Assembly: GCA_035765895.1 (NCBI GenBank)
Contig: DASTWL010000034.1
Location: 62,001-126,000 of the forward strand
DNA length: 64,000 nt
Origin: Verrucomicrobiia bacterium
Lineage (GTDB): Bacteria; Verrucomicrobiota; Verrucomicrobiia; Limisphaerales; DSYF01
Reading direction: 5' to 3'
Below are positions 8,202 through 16,590 of the stretch, in pieces. A model generated the notes under the pieces. That model saw only the letters and a list, made by a program, of their open reading frames with translations. It had not been told where the DNA came from and made no database searches. Both the position numbers and the translations under genes were made by a program. Position 1 is the stretch's first letter. Every line of letters starts with the position of its first letter.

Positions 8202-8517
8202 ATGTTCTCTCATCCGATTCTCCCGTTGGGAACCTCACCCTGACCCTCTCCCCTCCATCCGATGGAGCGGAGAGGGAATATTTTTGGGGGACATTGAATC
8301 CTGGAGCTGCGCTCGGTCCGTGCCGGACGGGCAACTTCGCTTACCCCGGGCTATTCACATTTCGCCCCGTCGGGGCTTCAGTTTGGATTCGCGGAAATTC
8401 GCGCAATTCGTGTCGCACTTCGGTGCCTCTGCGTCTCTGTGGCTAACCCACCCCCAGCCCCTCCAAGGAGGGGAACTCGTGTTGTCGCCCCGCACCTCTC
8501 ACTCACGCCAGCTTCAA
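8202..8517. repeat. Right arm of the composite inverted repeat
   Basis: About 316 bp with no gene. Blocks at 8232-8256, 8262-8290, 8342-8392 and 8445-8476 are reverse complements of left-flank blocks at 3169-3193, about 2990-3020, 2901-2948 and 2801-2832, in mirrored order. The arms are diverged: the left one is about 390 bp with extra sequence, the right about 245 bp. The arms enclose the three-gene methyltransferase/helicase island and its leader. Whether they are ends of one element or two members of a common dispersed repeat cannot be decided from this window alone. Confidence 0.75.
8244..8285 (+). terminator. Strong repeat-derived hairpin, possible terminator of the island operon
   Basis: CCCTCTCC (8244-8251) pairs with GGAGAGGG (8269-8276), and CTCCAT (8253-8258) with ATGGAG (8262-8267) around a CCG loop. 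The result is a 14-bp stem with one C-C mismatch, followed by ATATTTTT. It begins 43 bp after the stop of the helicase gene, so it can end the rightward transcript. It is also part of the dispersed repeat arm. Confidence 0.5.
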
Positions 8518-10599
8518 TCACACAAACAGGATCTTCGTCGTCGTGGCGCTGTCGTCCCAACCGCGCGTCGGCTCGGGCGTCAGGGAGCTGATGTCCTTGA
8601 TCGAGAGTTGACGGCCGCGCGTCTTCGGGCCTTTGACCTCGATCTCGTTCGGGTCGCAGGTCTGCTGGTTGATCTTCTGGTGCGGGGCCGGCTTGTAGCG
8701 GATGTAGAGAATCTTCGGCGTGTCGGGCGCGAAATACAGGATGCGCGATTTCTCCGGAATGCACGCATAGGCCTTGTTCAGAATCGTGCCGCCGAAGGTG
8801 AAGCGCTTCAGGTAGCTTGCCTGCCGGTCGGTATAGGCGCAGGTAAAGACACGATCGCGATCCGGCAAGCCGGAGTAGAACAGCTCGGGGCCAACGAACA
8901 GCTTCTCCGGCAGTTCGGTGACCTTGTAGGTTCCGTCCTTGAACACGAGCAGCACCTTGTCGAACTTGGTGCACTCCAGCTTGAACTCGTCGCCGTTCAC
9001 CTTGTAGCCCACGTAGCCGCTCTGGCGGTCGTAGCTGACCTTGAACGCCTTCGCCGCCACGGCCTTCACGTCCACCGCCTCGTGCCGGGCGGACTTGGTG
9101 GTGAGCCGCGGATAAAGCGGACCGTATTTTTCGAGCAGCACCTCCAGATGGCCGATGGTGTATTTCACCACGTTCTTGAGATGCTTTTGTGTCTCGGCCA
9201 GGTCGGCCTTGGTCGCTTCGAGCTCCTCGCGGTGCTTGTTGATATCGAACAGCGAAATGCGCCGGATGCGCACCTGTAACAGGCGGTCCACGTCGGGATC
9301 GGTCAAGTCCCGCACCATCTGCCGCCGGAACGGCTTGAAACCCTCGTAAACCGCGGCCACGACGGCCTCGTTCGTCTTGCACTTCTCGATGAGCTTGTAG
9401 ATGCGCTCCTCGATGAAGATGCGTTCCAGCGTGCGGAAATGGAGTTCGTCTTCGAGCTGCTTTTGTCTGAGCTCCAGTTCGCGCCGGAGAATCTCCACCA
9501 ACTGCGCCGTATTCGCCTCCAGCACCTCGCTCACGGTCATTTCGACCGGGCGGTTGTCCCGGATGACGACGATGCGGCTGGCGATGGTGACTTCGCAGCC
9601 GGTGAAGGCGTAAAGCGCATCGGTGAGTTGCTCGGCGCTCACGCCGCTGGGCGCCTTGACCTCGATCTCCACCTCCTCGGAGGTGAAATCGTTGATGGAC
9701 TTGATCTTGATCTTGCCCTTGCGTGCCGCGTCCTCGATGGAGGCGATCAGCGACTCGGTCGTCGTGGTCGGCGGGATTTCCTTGATGACGACGGTGGATT
9801 CGTCCTTCTCCTTGATCTTGGCGCGCACCTTCACGCTGCCTTTGCCATCCTGATAATCCCTCGCATCCATCAGGCCGCCGGTGGCAAAATCCGGCAGGCA
9901 CTTGAACGGCTGCTTCTTCAGGATGTTGATCTGCGCCTGGAGCAGTTCGGGAAAATTGTGCGGCAGAATCCGCGACGACATGCCGACCGCGATGCCTTCC
10001 GTGCCGAGCATCAGCGTCAGGGGCAGCTTGGACGGAAACGCCACCGGCTCCTTGTTGCGCCCGTCGTAGCTGGGCACGAACTCCGTGATCTCGTCGTTGA
10101 ACAGCTCCGTGCGCGCCAGCTCGGTCAGCCGGCATTCGATGTAACGCGGCGCGGCCGCGGGATCGCCGGTGTAAATGTTGCCGAAATTCCCCTGCCCCTC
10201 GATCAGGTAACGCTTGTTCGTGAGCACCACCAGCGCATCGCCAATGGACGCGTCGCCGTGCGGATGGAACTTCATCGTGTCGCCGACGACGTTTGCCACC
10301 TTGGTGAACCGGCCGTCATCCGTGCGATGCAACGCCCAAAGAATGCGGCGTTGAACGGGCTTCAAGCCATCCGCCAGCGCCGGGATGGCACGGTCGCGGA
10401 TGACGTAGGAGGCGTATTCGAGGAAGCCCTTGTCCACGCGCCGGTGCAGCGGCAGTTCGATTTTGTCGGGCGCAAACGGCCGGTGCACGACCGCGGGGGC
10501 CTCCTCAGCCACCACGTGGTCGCCGTTGCCGTTGGTCTGCGGGCTGCCGGGGATCGGCAACTCGGGCTGGCTGGAATTTTTTTTCTTTGCTGCGCTCAT
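8518..10599 (-). CDS. parC: Type IIA DNA topoisomerase subunit A (topoisomerase IV ParC-like)
   Basis: Protein of 693 residues that cuts and religates DNA through a covalent tyrosine. The N-terminal breakage-reunion domain has LADGLKPVQRR (76-86), TMKFHPHGD (108-116), GQGNFGN (135-141) and the active tyrosine in PRYIECRL (Tyr153). A coiled tower/exit-gate region with DPDVDRLLQVRIRRISLF follows near 430-450, then a shortened beta-propeller-like C-terminus. No classical GyrA-box was seen and the protein is shorter than GyrA, so ParC is favoured. About 40 low-complexity residues precede the conserved core. ATG 10599 is chosen over the adjacent TTG. No ParE/GyrB gene lies beside it. Confidence 0.85.
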   Translation of the reverse strand: MSAAKKKNSSQPELPIPGSPQTNGNGDHVVAEEAPAVVHRPFAPDKIELPLHRRVDKGFLEYASYVIRDRAIPALADGLKPVQRRILWALHRTDDGRFTKVANVVGDTMKFHPHGDASIGDALVVLTNKRYLIEGQGNFGNIYTGDPAAAPRYIECRLTELARTELFNDEITEFVPSYDGRNKEPVAFPSKLPLTLMLGTEGIAVGMSSRILPHNFPELLQAQINILKKQPFKCLPDFATGGLMDARDYQDGKGSVKVRAKIKEKDESTVVIKEIPPTTTTESLIASIEDAARKGKIKIKSINDFTSEEVEIEVKAPSGVSAEQLTDALYAFTGCEVTIASRIVVIRDNRPVEMTVSEVLEANTAQLVEILRRELELRQKQLEDELHFRTLERIFIEERIYKLIEKCKTNEAVVAAVYEGFKPFRRQMVRDLTDPDVDRLLQVRIRRISLFDINKHREELEATKADLAETQKHLKNVVKYTIGHLEVLLEKYGPLYPRLTTKSARHEAVDVKAVAAKAFKVSYDRQSGYVGYKVNGDEFKLECTKFDKVLLVFKDGTYKVTELPEKLFVGPELFYSGLPDRDRVFTCAYTDRQASYLKRFTFGGTILNKAYACIPEKSRILYFAPDTPKILYIRYKPAPHQKINQQTCDPNEIEVKGPKTRGRQLSIKDISSLTPEPTRGWDDSATTTKILFV

Positions 10600-10828
10600 C
10601 AAGAATGCGCCGCATTACACAAAACTGCCGCGGACGACGCAAGGCACCGATGGGAGGAATTATTTGTCCGTCGGCCGCGCGGTGCGCCACCCGCGGGCGC
10701 CAAGTCGCACCAGCCATGAAGCTTGCAGCGTTTTTCGTTTACCGCATTTGAAGCAAACACTAGTTTCCACCGTCATCATTCACCGCATGCACGAAGGCTC
10801 GCAACCCATCCGGCTTCGCACACTCCTG
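10600..10828. other. Divergent intergenic region between topoisomerase and DUF1080 genes
   Basis: 229 bp separating two divergent genes, so both promoters should lie here. No gene, clear sigma-70 pair or terminator could be named with confidence. A possible upstream ATG for the DUF1080 gene at 10787 is in frame but would put 14 polar residues ahead of a good lipoprotein signal, so it is not used. Confidence 0.4.
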
Positions 10829-12169
10829 ATGAAAACACCCGCCCTGTCCGTCACGCTGCTCCTGGCCAGTTCCCTCGCCGTCCTCACCGGCTGCCGGACG
10901 TCCGGCCCGTCGGCGAGCGTCGCCAACACGCCGCCGCCCGGGTTCACCGCGCTTTTCAACGGCACCAATCTCGACGGCTGGTGGGGCGCCGACACGGAGG
11001 ATCCGCGCGGTTACCTGGACCTGCCGCCGGCGGCGTTTCAAAAAAAGCACGACGCCAGTCTGGAAAACATCCGCCAGCACTGGTCCGTGCAACACGGCGA
11101 GCTCGTGAACGACGGTCACGGCCTGTTTTTGACCTCGGACCAATTCTACGGCAATTTTGAACTGCTGGTGGACTACCAGACGGTGCCGCTCGCCGACAGT
11201 GGCATTTACCTGCGCGGCTGCCCGCAGGTGCAAATCTGGGATTACACCGAACAGGCGAAGTTCAAGCTCGGGGCGGACAAGGGTTCCGGCGCGCTCTGGA
11301 ACAATTCGCCCGGCGCGCCCGGCAAGGATCCGCTCGTCAAGGCGGACAAGCCGTTCGGCCAGTGGAATCATTTCCGCATCATGATGGTCGGCTCGCGAGT
11401 CTGGGTCTGGCTGAACGGCAAACAAACGGTCGCCGGCGCCACGATGGAAAATTACTACAACCGCAAGCGCCCCGTGCCGCCGCGCGGACCGATTCAACTG
11501 CAAACCCACGGCGGGGAAATCCGCTGGCGCAACGTGTTCATCCGCAACATCGGCAGTGACGAAGCCAACCGCCGGCTGCGCGGCGCCGATCCGGCCGGGT
11601 TCCAATCTGTGTTCGACGGCACGGATTTCGCCGGCTGGCAGGGGCCGGTTGACAATTACGAGGTCAAGGATGGCGCCCTCCAGTGCCGCGCCGGCAAGGG
11701 CGGCACGATCTACACCACGGCGGAGTTCACCAACTTCGTGGCACGGCTGGAATTCAAGCTGCCGCCCGGCGGCAACAACGGCCTGGCCATTCGCTATCCC
11801 GGCCAGGGCGACACCGCCTACGACGGCATGTGCGAGTGTCAGGTGCTCGATGATCATTACGAAAAGGCCACCGGACAGACCATTGATCCGCGACAGGCGC
11901 ATGGCTCGGCCTACGGCATGGTCGCGGCGGAACGGGGCTATCAACACCCCATCGGCGACTGGAATTACGAGGAGGTCACCGTCAACGGCCCGACCCTCAA
12001 GGTGGAGCTGAACGGCACCGTGATTCTCAACGCAGACTTGTCCAAGGTCACCGAGTTCATGCACAACAGTCCGCATCCCGGGAAGGATCGCCCGAGCGGC
12101 CACTTCGGTTTTGCCGGCCACAACGACCCCGTGATGTTCCGGAACATTTCCATCGAACCGCTCCCGTAA
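10829..12169 (+). CDS. Lipoprotein with two DUF1080 (3-keto-disaccharide hydrolase-like) domains
   Basis: Protein of 446 residues with a lipoprotein signal ending in LTGC (Cys about 22), so probably outer-membrane or periplasm anchored. Two DUF1080 lectin-like beta-sandwich domains follow in tandem: about 36-210 (FTALFNGTNLDGWWG to IRWRNVFIRNIG) and about 225-445 (FQSVFDGTDFAGWQG to VMFRNISIEPL). DUF1080 proteins are now linked to hydrolysis of 3-keto-glycosides. A duplicated version may bind and cut a disaccharide-like product or only bind glycans. The start at 10829 gives a typical MKTPALSVTLLLASS signal. The Gfo/Idh/MocA gene begins 13 bp later, so the two likely act on the same sugar derivative. 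Confidence 0.85.
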   Translation: MKTPALSVTLLLASSLAVLTGCRTSGPSASVANTPPPGFTALFNGTNLDGWWGADTEDPRGYLDLPPAAFQKKHDASLENIRQHWSVQHGELVNDGHGLFLTSDQFYGNFELLVDYQTVPLADSGIYLRGCPQVQIWDYTEQAKFKLGADKGSGALWNNSPGAPGKDPLVKADKPFGQWNHFRIMMVGSRVWVWLNGKQTVAGATMENYYNRKRPVPPRGPIQLQTHGGEIRWRNVFIRNIGSDEANRRLRGADPAGFQSVFDGTDFAGWQGPVDNYEVKDGALQCRAGKGGTIYTTAEFTNFVARLEFKLPPGGNNGLAIRYPGQGDTAYDGMCECQVLDDHYEKATGQTIDPRQAHGSAYGMVAAERGYQHPIGDWNYEEVTVNGPTLKVELNGTVILNADLSKVTEFMHNSPHPGKDRPSGHFGFAGHNDPVMFRNISIEPLP

Positions 12170-12182
12170 AGCTGCTCCCAAC

Positions 12183-13514
12183 ATGAACAAAACCACCCCT
12201 CTCTCGCGTCGTTCCTTCCTCAAAACCGCCGGCCTCGCCGCCCTGGCCGCGCCGTTCGTCACCAGTTGCCTGATGCGCCGGTCCGTCAGCGGCACCGTGC
12301 GCCACGCGAGCTTTGGCGCAGGCGGAATGGCGTGGGCGGACCTGACGGAAATCGCCAAATGCCCGAACGTCGAAATCGTGGCGGTGTGCGACGTGGACCT
12401 CGACCGCACGGCGAACGCGCGCAAGCAGTTTCCCAAAGCGCGGATTTACCAGGACTGGCGCGAACTGCTCGACCGGGAGGCCCGGAACATCGATTCCGTG
12501 AACGTTTCCACGCCCGACCACATGCACGCGCCCATCGCCGTCAGCGCGATGCAGCTCGGCAAGCATGTTTACGGGCAGAAACCGCTGGCCCATGAGCTTT
12601 ACGAAGTGCGGCGCATGACGGAAATCGCCCGACGCGAACGCGTCGTCACGCAGATGGGCATTCAGATTCATTCCTCGTCGTATTACCGCACCGCGGTGCG
12701 GCTGTTGCGCAGCGGTGTGATCGGCAAGGTCAAGGAGGTCCATTCCTGGTGCCCGAAATCGTGGGGCGACTTTGCTCCCCGGCCCGACCGCGAGGACCCG
12801 GTGCCAGCGAACTTCGCATGGGATTTGTGGCTGGGCGTCTGTGCGGCACGGCCGTTCATTGGCGACCAGTATTATCATCCGTCCAACTGGCGCAAACGGC
12901 TGGACTTCGGCACCGGCACGCTCGGCGACATGGGCTGCCACATCTTCGACCCGGTGTTTGAAGGACTCGGCCTCGCCGCGCCCATTTCCGTCCGCTCGGA
13001 AGGCCCGGCGCCGAACGAATGGAACTGGGCGCTGAACGGCAAGGTGGTTTACACTTTTGCCGGCACACCCCACACCGCCACGGACACGCTGCACGTCACG
13101 TGGTATGACGGCACGTCGAAGCTGCCGGCCGAAGTCGTCGCCCTGCTCGAAGGCGACGAAGCCCCGCATACCGGCTCGATTTTCATCGGCACCGAAGGCG
13201 TGATGGCGCTGCCGCATTACAGCCGGCCGCTGCTCTATCCGGATGCCAAATATGCGACCTATCCGTTTCCCGAAATCGGCGAGAACAATCACTGGGGCCA
13301 GTTCGTGGAAGCCTGCCGCGGAAACGGCAAAACCACGGCGGATTTCACCTATGCCGGCCCGCTCACGGAAGCCATCCTGCTGGGCTGCGTCGCCTCGCGA
13401 TTCCCGCAAACCACCATCGAATGGAATGCGCGGGCGTTGAAATTCTCGCTCGCGGAAGCCAATCACTTCATCCGCCGCGAATACCGGAAAGGTTGGGCGA
13501 TCAAGGGGCTGTAG
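12183..13514 (+). CDS. Tat-exported Gfo/Idh/MocA family oxidoreductase
   Basis: Protein of 443 residues with a twin-arginine signal (SRRSFLKTAGLAALAAP). A VTSC stretch after the signal could also make it a Tat lipoprotein. The Rossmann part covers about residues 38-170: EIVAVCDVDLDR is the cofactor-discriminating strand and QKPLAHEL is the conserved catalytic Lys-Pro region typical of the family. The rest is the alpha/beta substrate-binding domain with GTLGDMGCHIFD near 250. These periplasmic members oxidise or reduce sugar hydroxyls, often at C3. It is 13 bp downstream of the double-DUF1080 lipoprotein and surely co-transcribed. Its 3' end overlaps a convergent small gene by 52 bp. Confidence 0.9.
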   Translation: MNKTTPLSRRSFLKTAGLAALAAPFVTSCLMRRSVSGTVRHASFGAGGMAWADLTEIAKCPNVEIVAVCDVDLDRTANARKQFPKARIYQDWRELLDREARNIDSVNVSTPDHMHAPIAVSAMQLGKHVYGQKPLAHELYEVRRMTEIARRERVVTQMGIQIHSSSYYRTAVRLLRSGVIGKVKEVHSWCPKSWGDFAPRPDREDPVPANFAWDLWLGVCAARPFIGDQYYHPSNWRKRLDFGTGTLGDMGCHIFDPVFEGLGLAAPISVRSEGPAPNEWNWALNGKVVYTFAGTPHTATDTLHVTWYDGTSKLPAEVVALLEGDEAPHTGSIFIGTEGVMALPHYSRPLLYPDAKYATYPFPEIGENNHWGQFVEACRGNGKTTADFTYAGPLTEAILLGCVASRFPQTTIEWNARALKFSLAEANHFIRREYRKGWAIKGL

Positions 13515-13948
13515 TAAGGCACTGCGAACTCGCAAATGCTGAACCGTGATGGCCAACCCAATCGGGTTGCTGCACACCGTTGATTCAGCAACTTCTCATC
13601 TTCTGCAAGAGTGAACCACAGCACTCGGAAGTCAGAAAAAAAATCAGACAGAATTGATAAGAGGAGAACAAGCATAATAAGCCCAAAGATTACCAAGGAA
13701 GAATGAAGGTATGAACGTATTTGACACTTGAACTGTTGTTTTCGGACCTTTGCTTCCTCAGTCAGTCGTTGGGAAGTCTCAGCGCGGTCGGTCTCAATGA
13801 GTTCTGAAACGCGAAGGCGAATATATAACGCGCGAGCTGATTCGCTTTCCCCACCGGTTTCGGCTACTGCTCGCGCCCAAAGACCCGGGCGGAGATACTT
13901 GCGCTGCAACTCCTCTGCAACAAGCTCGTAATAACGCTGGTTATTCAT
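13463..13948 (-). CDS. Small single-pass membrane protein of unknown function
   Basis: Protein of 161 residues. The N-terminal 60 residues (MNNQRYYELVAEELQRKYL, then GLWARAVAETGGESESAR and ALYIRLRV) resemble a short alpha-helical segment found at the N-terminus of many bacterial unknown membrane proteins. One hydrophobic helix follows near residues 84-107 (SLVIFGLIMLVLLLSIL). The last 40 residues lie over the 3' end of the convergent oxidoreductase gene and may not be conserved. Codon use and base composition are more AT-rich than the surroundings, suggesting transfer. Function unknown. Confidence 0.6.
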   Translation of the reverse strand: MNNQRYYELVAEELQRKYLRPGLWARAVAETGGESESARALYIRLRVSELIETDRAETSQRLTEEAKVRKQQFKCQIRSYLHSSLVIFGLIMLVLLLSILSDFFSDFRVLWFTLAEDEKLLNQRCAATRLGWPSRFSICEFAVPYYSPLIAQPFRYSRRMK

Positions 13949-13975
13949 AACGGAGTCATATCTCCGATGATTTGG

Positions 13976-14233
13976 TTAGCCGTCGCGCCGGAAGTAAAAC
14001 GTTCCGATCATCGACATAATTCCACCGGGGTCTGATGGATCAGTGCATCGCATGAACGAAACGTGGTAACCGTTCGCATTTGCAAACTCAACCGCGTCGC
14101 TGAATGCTCCAATTATCCCCAATGCGACCACACGACTCTTGCCTTCCCGCAGTGCAGCGATGACATTCTTTAGGGTAGTCACCGCATAACTGGTGTTATC
14201 CGGGGGTGGACATTTGATTGTTACATAGTTCAT
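13976..14233 (-). CDS. Small protein of unknown function
   Basis: Protein of 85 residues (MNYVTIKCPPPDNTSYAVTT to GTFYFRRDG) with no recognised domain, no signal peptide and no membrane segment. It lies 27 bp upstream of the small membrane protein gene on the same strand and shares its AT-richer composition, so the two probably form a unit. The sequence has normal protein-like composition (TTLKNVIAALREGKSRVVAL) and a plausible alpha/beta pattern. No function can be offered. Confidence 0.5.
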   Translation of the reverse strand: MNYVTIKCPPPDNTSYAVTTLKNVIAALREGKSRVVALGIIGAFSDAVEFANANGYHVSFMRCTDPSDPGGIMSMIGTFYFRRDG

Positions 14234-14414
14234 TCAAATCCCCTCTCTGGTGCGATACTGTTGGCACGCTACGCTTGCCCATCTCCCTCCGCAATCGGGA
14301 TTTCATTCGCTTCTAACCTCCTACGCAGAAACCAGATGCGGCAATGGGCTCATATTGTCAACCCCACCCTCGCTCAGATCTCACGAATCCGATCGGTCGC
14401 TTCCACCTGATGCC

Positions 14415-16589
14415 TCACCCCTTCCGCATGGCGTTCAGGATCCGCCCGGGCGTCATCGGCAGTTGCAACAGCCGGGCGCCGGTGGCGTCGAAAATCCCGT
14501 TGGCCACCAGCGCGCCCATCAAAATGATGGCGGGCTCGCCGCCGCCCTGGGGTGAAAGCTCGTTGTGCTCCACCAGCACGGTTTCGATCTGCGGCACCCA
14601 GGAGAAACGCGGGAGTTCGTAGGTGTCGAAATTTGTGTCCAAGACCTTGCCGCCCTTGAACCGGATCTCCTCGGTGAGGCAGTAACCCAGGCCCATCGTG
14701 ATGCAGCCCTCCATCTGAATGCGGGCGCCTTCGGGGTTGACCACAATGCCCATGTCCTGCGCGCACACCACGCGCTTCACCCGGACCTTGCCGGTCTTCG
14801 GATCCACGGCGACTTCAGCGATGGCAGCCACATAGGTGCCGGCGTCAATGCCGCACGCCACCCCGAAGCCACGCTGGCTGGGCGCCTTGGCCGGCTGCCA
14901 GCCGAAACGGTCGGCAGCCGCCTTCAGCACCCGGATCATCCGTTCGTCGCGCAGATTTTGCAGCCGGAATTCAACCGGATCGAGCCCGGCGCCGGCGGCC
15001 ATCATGTCGATGTGACTTTCACGGGCGAAAGTGTTGGTGTTGTTGCCGGGCGCGCGCCAGGCGCCCGTGCCAAACGGATGCGAACCTTCCGGCCCGCGCC
15101 AGCCCCCGCCGTGCGCGGCGGTGCGGTGGTCAGGCACCGTGTAGAACTGCTGCGCCCCGCGTTCGCCGGCGTAATACTCGGCGTAATCCCAGAAGGCCAT
15201 CCGGCCGGCTCGATCAATGCCCGACGCAATCTTCACGATCGCCGCCGGGCGGAAGGTGTCGTGGAAAAACTCCTCCTCGCGGTCCCACATGACCTGCACG
15301 GGACGGCCCGTGAGCTTCGCCAGCCGCGCCGCCTGGACGGCCTGCAGGTTGAAGGTCTTGCCGCCAAAACCGCCGCCAACATACGGCGTGATGACGCGGA
15401 CCTTGTCACTCGGAAAACCAATGGCCCGCGCAATTTCGCCATGGGCGCCAAACGGATTCTGGGTCGAAGCCCAGACGGTGATTCGGTCGCCTTCGAGGTG
15501 GGCGAGCGCCGTGTGGGTTTCCATGGCGGCGTGCGCGACGTAGCTGTTCAAATACGTGGCGGCAAATTGCTTCGCCGCGCGCTGGCGGCCCGCGTCCAGA
15601 TCGCCGCCTTGGGCCACGACCTGCGCCGGCGGCGCGACGCTCAACAGATGATCGAATATGTTTTTGTCATCCACGTTGGACGCAGGCGGGTCGAATTCCG
15701 CCTGCACCTTCAGCATCGCCTGTTCGGCCACGTCGGGCAGCGGGTGCAGCACCGCGACAAAATCACCTTCGTGGATGACTTTGACTCCGGGAACACCTTC
15801 CGCCGCCGTCGTGGCCACGCTCTTCAACGTGGCGCCATGGGCAACGGGCTTCAGCACTTTGGCGTAAAGCATGTCCGGCACGCGAATGTCGCCGGTGTAA
15901 TGCGCGCGGCCGGTGACCTTGTCGCGGGCATCCCGGCGCAGTTGCGGTTTGCCCATGACCGTGAATTGGGAAAAGTCCTTCAGACCGGGCTTCACGGTCA
16001 CCTGCCGCGCGATCTTTTGACCCTTGGCCAGTTCGCCATACGTCACACGACGGCTTTTATCCTGCGGATCAAAAATCGCGCCGTCCTTGGCAATCAACTG
16101 CGTCCGGGGCACGCCGAGTTTCCCAGCCGCGAGGTCGAGCAACACCGCACGCGCTTCGGCGCCCGCCGCACGCAATGCCGGCCCAAAGAACCGGGTCGTC
16201 ATGGAACCAAACGTGCCCATGTCCCACGGGCAGAGTTCGGTGTCGCCCATGACGATGTCCACCGTGTCCAACGGAGCGTCCAGTTCCTCGGCCAGCATCT
16301 GGGGCAGCGAAGTGATTGGGCCCTGGCCCATTTCGATCTTGCCAGTGTAGGCCGTCACGCGCCCGTCTTCGGCGATCCGCAGAAACGCGTTGAAGTCGGC
16401 AGGATAGCCGGGGCGACGACCCCGCCCACCCCCGCCCTCCTCCTGCGCCACCGCGAGGTCCGCCAGCACCACGAAAATAACGATGCCGCCGCCGAGGCGT
16501 TTGATGAAATCCCGCCGCGTCTGCGGAAACATCTCGGCGAGATCGTGGATGTCCTTGAAATTCCGGGCCAGGAAATCGGTGGAGTTCAT
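14415..16589 (-). CDS. Molybdopterin-binding aldehyde/xanthine oxidase-type large subunit (IorB/CoxL-like)
   Basis: Protein of 724 residues. It starts with a cytoplasmic lead and a Tat-like signal (QTRRDFIKRLGGGIVIFVVL), then a glycine-rich linker and two molybdopterin-binding regions. Visible pieces include KIEMGQGPITSLPQMLAEEL near 84, YVAHAAMETHTALA, the GGGFGGKTF cofactor loop, GAWRAPG, and GEPAIILMGALVANG at the end, where IorB-type enzymes carry the catalytic Glu (GGGEPA). It likely hydroxylates an N-heterocycle or aldehyde in the periplasm. An AGGAGG ribosome site lies 8 nt before the ATG, inside the end of the 2Fe-2S gene. No FAD subunit is present, consistent with the isoquinoline-oxidoreductase type. 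Confidence 0.88.
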   Translation of the reverse strand: MNSTDFLARNFKDIHDLAEMFPQTRRDFIKRLGGGIVIFVVLADLAVAQEEGGGGRGRRPGYPADFNAFLRIAEDGRVTAYTGKIEMGQGPITSLPQMLAEELDAPLDTVDIVMGDTELCPWDMGTFGSMTTRFFGPALRAAGAEARAVLLDLAAGKLGVPRTQLIAKDGAIFDPQDKSRRVTYGELAKGQKIARQVTVKPGLKDFSQFTVMGKPQLRRDARDKVTGRAHYTGDIRVPDMLYAKVLKPVAHGATLKSVATTAAEGVPGVKVIHEGDFVAVLHPLPDVAEQAMLKVQAEFDPPASNVDDKNIFDHLLSVAPPAQVVAQGGDLDAGRQRAAKQFAATYLNSYVAHAAMETHTALAHLEGDRITVWASTQNPFGAHGEIARAIGFPSDKVRVITPYVGGGFGGKTFNLQAVQAARLAKLTGRPVQVMWDREEEFFHDTFRPAAIVKIASGIDRAGRMAFWDYAEYYAGERGAQQFYTVPDHRTAAHGGGWRGPEGSHPFGTGAWRAPGNNTNTFARESHIDMMAAGAGLDPVEFRLQNLRDERMIRVLKAAADRFGWQPAKAPSQRGFGVACGIDAGTYVAAIAEVAVDPKTGKVRVKRVVCAQDMGIVVNPEGARIQMEGCITMGLGYCLTEEIRFKGGKVLDTNFDTYELPRFSWVPQIETVLVEHNELSPQGGGEPAIILMGALVANGIFDATGARLLQLPMTPGRILNAMRKG

Positions 16590-16590
16590 T

